Assembly (NCBI GenBank): GCA_963836785.1
Contig: CAWIKW010000004.1
Coordinates: 248,001-312,000, forward strand
Reading direction: 5' to 3'
DNA: 64,000 nt
From: DASQPR01 sp963836785
Lineage (GTDB): Bacteria > Actinomycetota > Actinomycetes > Mycobacteriales > Micromonosporaceae
Position numbers and translations under genes: made by a program. Position 1 is the first letter of the stretch. Each line of letters opens with the position of its first letter. The notes under the pieces are model-generated. The model saw only the letters and a list, made by a program, of their open reading frames with translations, did not search any database and had not been told where the DNA came from. This document shows positions 8,825 to 16,800 of this stretch, piece by piece.

Positions 8825-8886
8825 GATGACGTTGGGCAAGTGCACGTATCAAACGCCACCGATAGGTGCACTCGCCCAACATCATC
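8825..8886. repeat. Intergenic hairpin B
   Basis: Arms of 21 bases (8825-8845 and 8866-8886, 19 of 21 pairing) enclose a 20-base loop. It shares with hairpin A the order CAC-GTATC, then CACCGAT or GACCGAT, then AGGTG across the loop, although the outer arms differ. It stands 27 bases from hairpin A in the same convergent gap. Confidence 0.85.
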
Positions 8887-8933
8887 AACCGGCGGCGCTG
8901 CCGCTTTCACCGTCTCGTCGCTGACCGACTCGG

Positions 8934-9347
8934 TCAGCGATCGGCGACCGAGCCCAGGACCGGCTTCACGTCCACGATCGGCGTGCCGTCGATCGCTTCG
9001 AGATCGCGCACCCGCAACCGAACGCCGTTGACGTCGAGGACCGTGACCCGGTGCAGGCCGATCGGATTCGGCCGATGCGGAGATCGGGTGGCGAACACCC
9101 CGGTCCGCGGTCGTGCGAGGTCGCCGCGGGGATGGACCGCGAGCACATTGCGGTCGGCGCGATCGAGCCAGGTCAGCACGATCACGTCGGAGCCGATCGC
9201 GATGTCGGCGAGCGCCGGTGCGAAGGTGTCGTCGAAGACGAGCCAAGCCTCGGGCGCGCCCTCGTCACCCTGCCGGGGCGCCGCATCGAGATCGCGCAGC
9301 GGCGACTCGACGCGACCGACCGGTCGAACCACATACGGGTCTGCCAC
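8934..9347 (-). CDS. TrmO/TsaA-type tRNA methyltransferase
   Basis: Family YaeB/TrmO, SAM-dependent N6-methylation of t6A37 in tRNA. The 137-residue protein has GDEGAPEAWLVFD and the family signature SPHRPNPIGLHRV. It is shorter than E. coli TrmO, consistent with a protein reduced to the beta-barrel methyltransferase core. The start is GTG at 9347, seven bases after a TACGCT hexamer, so the message is probably leaderless. It lies alone between two hairpins and the qcr terminator. Confidence 0.85.
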   Translation of the reverse strand: MADPYVVRPVGRVESPLRDLDAAPRQGDEGAPEAWLVFDDTFAPALADIAIGSDVIVLTWLDRADRNVLAVHPRGDLARPRTGVFATRSPHRPNPIGLHRVTVLDVNGVRLRVRDLEAIDGTPIVDVKPVLGSVADR

Positions 9348-9354
9348 GGCTAAG

Positions 9355-9360
9355 AGCGTA
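9355..9360 (-). promoter_or_regulatory. -10 element of a leaderless promoter for the TrmO gene
   Basis: TACGCT on the minus strand ends 7 bases before the GTG start, which puts the transcription start on or next to the start codon. The same arrangement recurs at many genes in this window. Confidence 0.6.
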
Positions 9361-9524
9361 CGGCGCCGGCACTCGGCGGCCGTGAGCGGCGGTCGACGCG
9401 CAACGGTGGTCCACCCGCAGCCCGCTCAGGCGGTCGCTACGGCCCGAACGCGACGCCATCGCCCCTCTGGGCACGATCGACCCTGCCTCGCGGTGCTCGC
9501 GGCTGCCCCACGAAGCGTCAACGC

Positions 9525-9556
9525 AAAGCGCCCCCGCCGAACGGCGGGGGCGCTTT
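9525..9556 (-). terminator. Terminator of the qcr operon
   Basis: A perfect 15-base stem (9525-9539 with 9542-9556, AAAGCGCCCCCGCCG) has a 2-base loop. On the minus strand the stem ends in TTT followed by GCGTT. It lies 25 bases after the qcrB stop. The A/T ends could allow termination in both directions. Confidence 0.85.
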
Positions 9557-9580
9557 ACGTGCTTGACCGGCAGGAGCCTC

Positions 9581-11191
9581 TCAGCGCTGCGAGCCGCTGG
9601 TGATCTCCTCACGGGGCTCCACGGCCTCGATCTCCGGCTGCTCCGGCTCTTCCTCGACCGGCCAGAAGAAGCCCCGGACCGTCGGCTTCAGCGCACCGAC
9701 CCGGTTCATCTTCTTCGGGACGACCCAACCGGTGTAGTCGAGCTGCACGTGACCATGCTCGTCCGGCTCGGCCAGCGGCTGGTGCACCTCCATGAACCGG
9801 CCGTCGGGCAGGCGTTTGATGATGCCCGTCTCGACGCCGTGCGCCAGCACCTCCCGGTCGTGCTGCTGCAGGCCGAGGCACACCCGGTGGGTGACCCAGT
9901 AGGCCAGCGGCGGCAGGATCAGCAGGCCGATGCGGCCCATCCAGGTCGTCGCGTTGAGGCTGATGTCGAACTTGTCGGCGATGACGTCGTTGCCGCCGGA
10001 CAGCAGCAGCACCACGTAGAACGTGACCGCCATCGCGCCGAGCGCCGTACGCGTCGGCACGTCGCGCGGGCGCTGCAGCAGGTGGTGAGCGCGTTTGTCC
10101 TTGGTGAACCGAGCCTCCAGGAACGGATAGAACATCGGCAGTACGGTCAAGATGCCAGGCAACACCACCGTGGGCCAGAACAGCGGCGGCAACGTGTAGT
10201 GGCTGTATCCGAAGAAGCTGCCGCGGAACTCCCACGCCGGCATCAGACGTGTCGACCCGTCGAGGAACATGACGTACCAGTCGGGCTGGCTCCCCGCCGA
10301 GACGACCGCGGCGTTGTATGGACCGAACAGCCAGATCGGGTTGATCGTGAACAGCCCGCCCAGCAGCGCGATCATCGCGAACACGACCATCGTGAAGCCG
10401 GCCGCCTTGACGGAGAACGCCGGGAACATGCGGATGCCGACCACGTTGTGGTTCGTCTTCCCGGGGCCGGGCCACTGTGTGTGCTTCTGTTTGACCAGCA
10501 GGGCCATGTGCAGCGTGATCAGGCCCAGAATGATGAGGGGCAACAGGAACACGTGCAAGATGTAGAGCCGCGGCAGGATGTCCTGCCCCGGGAATTCGCC
10601 GCTGAACAGCGACGTGGTCACCCAGGAGCCGACGACCGGGATGGACAGCATGATCGCACTGGCGATCCGCAGGCCGGTGCCGGACAGCGCGTCGTCCGGC
10701 AGCGAGTAGCCGGCGAAGCCTTCGGTGAAGCCGAGCCAGAACAGCGACAGACCGATGATCCAGTTCAGCTCACGCGGCTTGCGGAACGCGCCGGTGAAGA
10801 ACACCCGCAGCATGTGCACGATGATCGCGGCCATGAACAGCAGCGCGGCCCAGTGGTGCATCTGCCGGATGATCAGGCCGCCGCGGACGTCGAAGGACAG
10901 ATTCAGCGTCGTCTCGTACGCCCGCGACATCGTGATGTTCTGCAGCGGGACGTAGCTGCCCTTGTACGTGACCTCTTGCATCGACGGGTCGAAGAACAGC
11001 GCGAGGAACGTACCGGTCAGCAGCAGCATGATGAACGAGTAGAGCGCGATCTCGCCCAGCAGGAACGACCAGTGATCCGGGAAGACCTTGTTGAACAGGC
11101 GTCGCAGTGGCGTCGCCACCTGCAGCCGGTCGTCGATCTCGGTGGCGGTCGCGCCCGGCAGAGCCGCGGCGTCAAACTTAGGCTTCTTCAC
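9581..11191 (-). CDS. qcrB: Menaquinol-cytochrome c reductase cytochrome b subunit
   Basis: Binds the two b hemes and the quinol sites of the bcc complex. The protein is 536 residues with about eight membrane helices. The paired heme histidines lie in MHHWAALLFMAAIIVHM and LHVFLLPLIILGLITLHM. The quinol-oxidation motif is PDWY where mitochondrial enzymes have PEWY. The long charged C-terminal extension after residue 430 is usual for actinobacterial QcrB. Its ATG overlaps the qcrA stop by 4 bases. Confidence 0.98.
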   Translation of the reverse strand: MKKPKFDAAALPGATATEIDDRLQVATPLRRLFNKVFPDHWSFLLGEIALYSFIMLLLTGTFLALFFDPSMQEVTYKGSYVPLQNITMSRAYETTLNLSFDVRGGLIIRQMHHWAALLFMAAIIVHMLRVFFTGAFRKPRELNWIIGLSLFWLGFTEGFAGYSLPDDALSGTGLRIASAIMLSIPVVGSWVTTSLFSGEFPGQDILPRLYILHVFLLPLIILGLITLHMALLVKQKHTQWPGPGKTNHNVVGIRMFPAFSVKAAGFTMVVFAMIALLGGLFTINPIWLFGPYNAAVVSAGSQPDWYVMFLDGSTRLMPAWEFRGSFFGYSHYTLPPLFWPTVVLPGILTVLPMFYPFLEARFTKDKRAHHLLQRPRDVPTRTALGAMAVTFYVVLLLSGGNDVIADKFDISLNATTWMGRIGLLILPPLAYWVTHRVCLGLQQHDREVLAHGVETGIIKRLPDGRFMEVHQPLAEPDEHGHVQLDYTGWVVPKKMNRVGALKPTVRGFFWPVEEEPEQPEIEAVEPREEITSGSQR

Positions 11192-12312
11192 GGCCGCTCC
11201 CAGAATCCAGGGCCAACCGGCACCTGATAGTCGCTCTTAGCATAGAAGAACCCATCCTGTCCGACTGTCAAGGGCAGCATCGGCAGCCGGCGGGTGGCCG
11301 GTCCGAAGACCGGCCGCGCGTTGTCCAGGATGTTGAACTGGCTCTGGTGGCACGGGCAGAGCAGACGGTTCGTCTGCTGCTCGTAGAGGCTCGCCGGGCA
11401 GCCGGCGTGGGTGCAGATCTTCGAGTAGGCGACGAAGTTGCCCCAGGTGTTGTGCTCGTTGAGGGGAACGTGCGACAAGTTGGCGCGCAGCACGTCCGCG
11501 TCGTCGTTACGGAGGTGGATCAGCAGTGTGGGGGAGTCGGCGAATTCGCTGGACGCCCCGGCGAACTCGTGCGTGTCCGGGTCGTAGATGCCCGGGAAGA
11601 CCGTCATCTGGCCGCCGACGCTGACGTCCTCCGGCCGGATCTTGGTGCCGTCGTCGCGCGTCACGGCGATCGGCTTGCCGCTGTTGTAGAGCGCCGAATC
11701 CCAACCGGTGTTGAGGAGGATGTCGGGCTTGTGCGGGTTCTTGATGAGGCCGCCGATCAGCGGCGCCACCGCGACCGCGCCGAGCGGCAGCATCCCGAGC
11801 AGCGCCGCCTTGGCCAGCAACGGCCGGCGCTTGATGCCGAGCTCGTCGACCATGTTCAGCATGGTCTCGCCGGTCAGCTTCTTCTCGTCGGCCGGCGACG
11901 CGCCGTCGTGACGCTCCTGGACGGCGATCTCCTCGGGCAGCAGCTTCTTGCCCCAGGTGATGATGCCGAAGCCGAGCAGGGCAAGTGACAGGCCCAGGGT
12001 CAGACCGAGCACCGGCGTGTAGAGCTTGCTGAGGTTGGAGCCGGCCTCGTACTTCCACGGCCAGGCGATGTAGGCCACCACGAACGCCGTCGCGAACAGT
12101 CCGGACAGCAGGAACATCAACGAGACCGTACGGACGACCCGCGTTTCGCGCCGGGTGCCCGGCACCGGGAAGCGGGGCGCGTAATGGACGATCTCGACGC
12201 CATCCCGCCGAGCGCCCTCTTTGACGAGGTCGAACCGGGTCAGCCGGGGATCGTTGTGATCGAACTCCTCGGCCTCGGTCTCGGCCGCGTGTAGTCCGGC
12301 ATGCGTACTCAT
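11188..12312 (-). CDS. qcrA: Rieske iron-sulfur subunit of the bcc complex
   Basis: Transfers electrons from menaquinol to the diheme cytochrome c through a [2Fe-2S] cluster. The 374-residue protein has three N-terminal membrane helices, as in other actinobacteria, then the Rieske ligands CTHAGC and CPCHQS near the C-terminus. ATG at 12312 is chosen because it overlaps the qcrC stop as ATGA and has GGGGAAG just upstream; an upstream GTG at 12330 in frame is less likely. Confidence 0.97.
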   Translation of the reverse strand: MSTHAGLHAAETEAEEFDHNDPRLTRFDLVKEGARRDGVEIVHYAPRFPVPGTRRETRVVRTVSLMFLLSGLFATAFVVAYIAWPWKYEAGSNLSKLYTPVLGLTLGLSLALLGFGIITWGKKLLPEEIAVQERHDGASPADEKKLTGETMLNMVDELGIKRRPLLAKAALLGMLPLGAVAVAPLIGGLIKNPHKPDILLNTGWDSALYNSGKPIAVTRDDGTKIRPEDVSVGGQMTVFPGIYDPDTHEFAGASSEFADSPTLLIHLRNDDADVLRANLSHVPLNEHNTWGNFVAYSKICTHAGCPASLYEQQTNRLLCPCHQSQFNILDNARPVFGPATRRLPMLPLTVGQDGFFYAKSDYQVPVGPGFWERP

Positions 12313-13151
12313 GACTTCCCCGCAATCCACAGCGTCGCGAAGACCAGGACCACGATGCCGACGAGGAAGATCACCAGACCCTCGGCAACCGGACCGATCT
12401 TGCCGATGGACAGGCCACCCGGGCTCTCATCCGACTTCAGATTCTGGATGTACGCGATGACGTCGCGCTTCTCCTGCGGGCTCAGCTGGTTGTCGCCGAA
12501 GACCGGCATGTTCTGCGGACCGGAGAGCATCGCCGCGTAGATCGTCCGGTCGCTCGCGTTGGCCAGCGTCGGTGCGAACTTGCCCGACGACAGCGCACCG
12601 CCGCCGGCGCCGAACGCGTGGCAGGACGAGCAGTTGACGCGGAACAGGTCGCCGCCCGTGGAGATGTTCGCGCCGCTGTGGAAATCGTCACCCGCCGGAA
12701 GCTGCGGTCCGCCACCGAGCGATTCGACGTACGCGCCGAGCTGCTGTGATTGCTTCTCGTCGAAGACCGGCTGCTTCTGTTCGGCCTGCGCCTCGGGCCG
12801 TACGGCTGGCATGCGGCCCGTGTTGACCTGGAACTCGACCGCGGCGGAGCCGACTCCGAGCAGGCTCGGCCCGCGGCCGTTCACGCCCTGTCCGTTGGCA
12901 CCATGGCAAGTGATACAGCTGGTCTCGAACAACGCCTTGCCGGCCGCCGCGTCCGACGATGGGGCCGGTTCACCCGACGCGGGCGCACTCGGGGTGAACG
13001 CTGCGTAGATGGTGCCCACGAGGGCGAGGGCCGCGATCATCCGAGCCGTGGAGCCGAGACGGCGCCGCAGGCGGGACTGCGTCGCCCGGCGCGACAGGCG
13101 TCCCCTAGGGGGTGTCGCCGCCGGGGGTGTGTCGGGTGGAGAAGCGGTCAT
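12309..13151 (-). CDS. qcrC: Diheme cytochrome c subunit of the bcc complex
   Basis: The 280-residue protein has two c-type heme motifs, CITCH and CSSCH, each followed by a distal methionine region. An N-terminal export helix precedes a Ser/Pro linker, and a C-terminal anchor helix completes the protein. In actinobacteria that lack soluble cytochrome c, this subunit passes electrons straight to CuA of the oxidase. It starts with ATG at 13151 after AAGGTGAGG. It is the first gene of the qcrC-qcrA-qcrB operon, 59 bases after ctaE. Confidence 0.97.
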   Translation of the reverse strand: MTASPPDTPPAATPPRGRLSRRATQSRLRRRLGSTARMIAALALVGTIYAAFTPSAPASGEPAPSSDAAAGKALFETSCITCHGANGQGVNGRGPSLLGVGSAAVEFQVNTGRMPAVRPEAQAEQKQPVFDEKQSQQLGAYVESLGGGPQLPAGDDFHSGANISTGGDLFRVNCSSCHAFGAGGGALSSGKFAPTLANASDRTIYAAMLSGPQNMPVFGDNQLSPQEKRDVIAYIQNLKSDESPGGLSIGKIGPVAEGLVIFLVGIVVLVFATLWIAGKS

Positions 13152-13210
13152 GACCTCACCTTGTTGATTTATACGTGGGCGCTCGCCGGTCTCGTCGCAA
13201 CCGGGTGGGG

Positions 13211-13816
13211 CTAGCGGAGCAGGTAGATCATGCTGAACAGGGCGATCCAGACGATGTCGACGAAGTGCCAGTAGTAGGACACCACGATCGCCGTCGTCGC
13301 CTGCGCGGCGGTGAACCGGCCCATGGTCGTACGGATCATGTAGATGATGAACGCGATCAGACCGCCGGTGACGTGCAGACCGTGGAAACCGGTGGTCAGA
13401 AAGAACATCGAGCCGTAGCCGTCAGTGTTGATCTTGATGCCCTCGTGGACCAGCATGCGGTACTCGTTCGCCTGGCCGAGCAGGAAGATCAGGCCGAGGA
13501 CGAACGTGAAGGCGAACCAGCGCCGCAGGCCGAACGCGTCGCCCCGCTCGGCCCGGAACACGCCGATCTGACAGGTGACCGACGACAGCACCAGGATGAT
13601 GGTGAACGGCAGCGCGTATTTGACGTCCAGATGCTGGGTGTGCTCGTGCCAGAAGGCCGGGCCGGTGGCCGCGCGAATCGAGAAATACATCGCGAACAGC
13701 GCCGCGAAGAACATCAGTTCGCTGGAGAGCCAGATGATCGTTCCGACACTGACCATGTTGGGCCTGGTGAGGGAGTGAACCTGACTCTGGTCAAAGGAAG
13801 GCGAGGCCGCAGTCAC
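13211..13816 (-). CDS. ctaE: Cytochrome c oxidase subunit III
   Basis: The 201-residue membrane protein has five helices. SELMFFAALFAMYFS, GFHGLHVTGG and the terminal SYYWHFVDIVWI are subunit III signatures. The GTG at 13816 is chosen because the protein then begins just before the SLTRPNMVSVGTIIW segment; the frame is open upstream but runs into the divergent ctaG region without coding character. It is the promoter-proximal gene of ctaE-qcrCAB. Confidence 0.96.
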   Translation of the reverse strand: MTAASPSFDQSQVHSLTRPNMVSVGTIIWLSSELMFFAALFAMYFSIRAATGPAFWHEHTQHLDVKYALPFTIILVLSSVTCQIGVFRAERGDAFGLRRWFAFTFVLGLIFLLGQANEYRMLVHEGIKINTDGYGSMFFLTTGFHGLHVTGGLIAFIIYMIRTTMGRFTAAQATTAIVVSYYWHFVDIVWIALFSMIYLLR

Positions 13817-13913
13817 GCGGTCATTATTGCCCCCGTCAGGCGTGCCGTGGCGCGGGGGTGGCGATCTAGCCCGCGTGTCGGCTCCCGGCGCCGGTAGCGG
13901 CCGCGCGCAGGCA

Positions 13914-13919
13914 TATCCT
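13914..13919 (+). promoter_or_regulatory. -10 element of a leaderless promoter for ctaG
   Basis: TATCCT ends 6 bases before the GTG at 13926. It sits in the 109-base divergent gap with ctaE. Confidence 0.55.
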
Positions 13920-13925
13920 GCCCTG

Positions 13926-15539
13926 GTGTTGACGATCCACGCCGAGGCCGAGTTGCCGCCGTTCACCGGGGCCACCGCGTTCACGTCGTGGGAACCGTTT
14001 CAGCTGATCACCCTCGGTCTGGTCATCACCGTTGGCCTGTATCTGTGGGGCGTGAGCCGACTCCTCAAGCGCGGCGACAGCTGGCCGCTGTATCGCACTC
14101 TGGTGTTCCTCGTCGGTGGCATCGGGTCGATCGCGTTCGTCACCCTGGGCGGCATCGCGGCGTACGACGACGTCCTGCTGTCCGATCACATGATCCAGCA
14201 CATGGTGCTCGCGATGCTGGCGCCGATCTGCCTCGCGCTCGGGGCACCGGTGACCCTGGCCCTACGTACGCTCCCACCGAAGCCCCGCCGTTGGCTCGTC
14301 GCGGCACTGCACAGCAAGATCGCGAAAGTCCTGTCCTTCCCGCTGGTCAGCTTCGGGTTGTACGTCGCGACTCCGTTCGCGCTCTACTTCAGCGGCATCT
14401 ACCGCTTCTCGCTCGAGCACGAGTGGTTCCACGACCTCACCCACGTGCACTTCATCCTGATCGGATGCCTGTTCTTCTGGCCGCTCATCGGGCTCGACCC
14501 GCTGCCCGGCCGCTGGCCCTACCCCGCTCGGGCACTACTCATGATCCTGTCCACGCCGTTCCACGCGGTCCTCGGTCTGACGATCATGCAGAGCAGCTCG
14601 CTGATCGCCGGGAACTACTACCCGGACCTCCACCTGGGCTGGTCCGATCCGGTCAGCGATCAGCGCGTCGCCGGCGGCATCCTGTGGGCGGGCGGCGAAA
14701 TCGTGACCGTGGTCATGCTGGCGGCGCTCGTCGCCCAGTGGATGCGATCGGCCGACAAGGAAGCGATCCGGGTCGACCGGCGGCTCGATCGTGAGGACGC
14801 CGCACGCAGCCGGACCAGCGCGCGGCTCAGCCGCGAGGAAGCGATGCGCGAGCGCGAGGCGGCATGGTCGGCCGCCTCCGGCATCCCGATGATGGACGAA
14901 TCGACCGCCTCCAGGCCGAGCGACGCCGCGCCGTCGGAGGGCGCCGGGTCCGCCGGAGGCAATGACCCAGCCACGGGTACGGACACGTCGACGCCCCCGT
15001 CCTCGGGCCGGCCGGCCACCCCGAGCGATCGCGACCGGGCTCATCGATGCAACCGAGCCGACCGCTACAGTCATGGCGGACCGAAGCGAGAGTGGAGCGC
15101 AGACCCGATGACCATCAGCACGCACACGCCGTCCGCGACCGAGCCCGCCGCGGCGCCGCACGAGACGTACACGGTGCTGCTGTTCAGCGACCGCCCCGAG
15201 GTGCGCGACCGGATCCGCCAAGCCATCGGCACCCGGCCGGCCCGCAACGTGACGGTCGACTTCGTCGAGGCGGCGACGTACGACGAATGTGTCGCGATCG
15301 TCGACCGGACCGAGATCGCGCTCTTGGTGCTGGACGGCGAGGCGCAGCCGGGTGGCGGCCTCGGGATCGCCCGGCAGATGCGCGACGAAGTCGAGGACTG
15401 CCCGCCGATCTGCGTCGTGATCGCGCGAGCGGCCGATCGATGGCTCGCCGCGTGGGCGAAGGTCGATGCGACGCTCGTCCATCCGCTGGACCCGATGACG
15501 ACCGGCCGAACCGTAGTGGAGCTGCTGCGCAAGGGCTGA
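13926..15539 (+). CDS. CtaG-type oxidase assembly protein, in frame with a receiver-like domain
   Basis: Residues about 1-270 form a multi-helix membrane protein of the cytochrome c oxidase assembly factor CtaG (caa3-type) family, with histidine-rich stretches such as LLSDHMIQHMVLAML and HEWFHDLTHVHFILIG. A charged, then Pro/Ser-rich linker follows. From ATG at 15108 the same uninterrupted frame encodes a receiver-like domain (YTVLLFSDRPEVRDRI, LLVLDGEAQPGGGLGIARQM, HPLDPMTTGRTV). In related genomes this second part is, as far as I recall, a separate gene next to trpD. The ATG at 15108 has GTGGAG upstream and a TACAGT hexamer about 40 bases before it, so it may also be expressed on its own. 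The phosphoacceptor region reads LVLDGEA with a single aspartate. Confidence 0.8.
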   Translation: MLTIHAEAELPPFTGATAFTSWEPFQLITLGLVITVGLYLWGVSRLLKRGDSWPLYRTLVFLVGGIGSIAFVTLGGIAAYDDVLLSDHMIQHMVLAMLAPICLALGAPVTLALRTLPPKPRRWLVAALHSKIAKVLSFPLVSFGLYVATPFALYFSGIYRFSLEHEWFHDLTHVHFILIGCLFFWPLIGLDPLPGRWPYPARALLMILSTPFHAVLGLTIMQSSSLIAGNYYPDLHLGWSDPVSDQRVAGGILWAGGEIVTVVMLAALVAQWMRSADKEAIRVDRRLDREDAARSRTSARLSREEAMREREAAWSAASGIPMMDESTASRPSDAAPSEGAGSAGGNDPATGTDTSTPPSSGRPATPSDRDRAHRCNRADRYSHGGPKREWSADPMTISTHTPSATEPAAAPHETYTVLLFSDRPEVRDRIRQAIGTRPARNVTVDFVEAATYDECVAIVDRTEIALLVLDGEAQPGGGLGIARQMRDEVEDCPPICVVIARAADRWLAAWAKVDATLVHPLDPMTTGRTVVELLRKG

Positions 15540-15565
15540 GTCCCGCAGCTGGATTACCCGCCGCT

Positions 15566-15590
15566 GGATTCCCGATCTAAGCGGGAGTCC
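15566..15590. other. Imperfect hairpin before trpD
   Basis: GGATTCCCG (15566-15574) pairs with CGGGAGTCC (15582-15590), 8 of 9 positions, with a 7-base loop. It lies between the ctaG/receiver frame and the trpD ribosome binding site. No T run and no Trp-rich leader peptide were seen, so classic attenuation is not indicated. Confidence 0.4.
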
Positions 15591-15612
15591 GCACCACCCC
15601 CGAAGGACCGCC

Positions 15613-16695
15613 ATGGGCGACCGTACGTGGCCACACCTGGTCTCCGCGCTCCTGCGCTCGGAGGAACTGGGAAGCGGCGACACCGCGTGGGCGATGGACG
15701 AGATCATGTCCGGCAACGCCACGCCCGTCCAGATCGCGTCGTTCGCGGTCGCCCTGCGGGCCAAGGGCGAGAGCCCGGGCGAGATCGGCGGGTTGGTCGA
15801 GGCGATGCTCGGTCACGCGACGCCACTGCCGATCGCGGACTCCACGCGACGCAATGCGGTCGACATCGTAGGTACCGGTGGCGACCTCAGCCACACGGTG
15901 AACATCTCGACGATGGGTGCGTTGGTCGTCGCCGGCAGCGGCGTGACCGTTGTGAAACACGGCAACCGCGCCGCGTCGTCGGAGTGTGGCGCGGCCGACC
16001 TCCTCGAGTTCCTCGGCGTGCCGCTCGACCTACCGCCGGGCGGCGTCGCCCGCTGCATCGAGCAGGTCGGCATCGGGTTCTGCTTCGCGGCCCTGTTCCA
16101 CAGCGGGTATCGACACACAGCCGTCGCCCGGCGCGAGATGGGCGTGCCGACCGTCTTCAACTTCCTCGGTCCGCTGACCAACCCGGGCCGGCCGACCAGT
16201 GCCGCGGTCGGCTGCGCGGACCGCCGGATGGCGCCGCTGCTGGCGAACGTATTCGCCGCCCGCGGCGATTCCGCGATCGTGATGCGGGGCGAGGACGGGC
16301 TCGACGAATTCACCACGACCGCACCGACCCGGCTGTGGGTGGCCGCCGGCGGAGCCGTACGAGAAACGGTTCTGGACGCCGCCGACCTCGGCCTCGCGCG
16401 GTCGACGGCGGGCGAGCTGCGCGGTGCCGATGCGGCGTTCAACGGTGGCGTCGCGCGGCGCATGCTGAGCGGCGAGACCGGAGCGGTGCGCGATGCGGTG
16501 ATCGTCAACGCCGCGGTCGCGCTGGCCGCGCGCGACGGTCTCGACGATCCCGACCGGCTCGCGACGGACGACGCTCTGGCGGCGACGATGGGCGCGGCAG
16601 TCACCCGCGCCGCACAGGCCATCGACTCCGGGCGGGCGGCCGAGGTCCTCGACCGTTGGGTCGCGCTCGCGACGGGGTTGAGAGCGAACCAGTAG
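15613..16695 (+). CDS. trpD: Anthranilate phosphoribosyltransferase
   Basis: Second step of tryptophan synthesis from anthranilate. The 360-residue protein has DIVGTGGD (PRPP and Mg binding), VVKHGNRAASSECGAADLLE and NFLGPLTNP, all diagnostic. ATG at 15613 follows GAAGGA with good spacing. It is isolated from other trp genes and sits next to the respiratory cluster, as Rv2192c does. Confidence 0.96.
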   Translation: MGDRTWPHLVSALLRSEELGSGDTAWAMDEIMSGNATPVQIASFAVALRAKGESPGEIGGLVEAMLGHATPLPIADSTRRNAVDIVGTGGDLSHTVNISTMGALVVAGSGVTVVKHGNRAASSECGAADLLEFLGVPLDLPPGGVARCIEQVGIGFCFAALFHSGYRHTAVARREMGVPTVFNFLGPLTNPGRPTSAAVGCADRRMAPLLANVFAARGDSAIVMRGEDGLDEFTTTAPTRLWVAAGGAVRETVLDAADLGLARSTAGELRGADAAFNGGVARRMLSGETGAVRDAVIVNAAVALAARDGLDDPDRLATDDALAATMGAAVTRAAQAIDSGRAAEVLDRWVALATGLRANQ

Positions 16696-16788
16696 CGGGC
16701 GATCCCGCGCGTAATCGCACGCTCACAAGGGGTTTGCCTCGCTGATCGAGGGTGAATCCGGGGTGGCGCGACGCGGTGGGTGCCGGGC

Positions 16789-16794
16789 TAGGGT
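16789..16794 (+). promoter_or_regulatory. -10 element of a leaderless promoter for the S9 peptidase
   Basis: TAGGGT ends 6 bases before the GTG at 16801. Confidence 0.6.
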
Positions 16795-16800
16795 GTTGGC

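Noticed and set aside
9563..11227. Long plus-strand frame opposite qcrB
   Set aside because: It is rich in Gln, His and Arg with no recognisable domain; qcrB on the other strand is certain.
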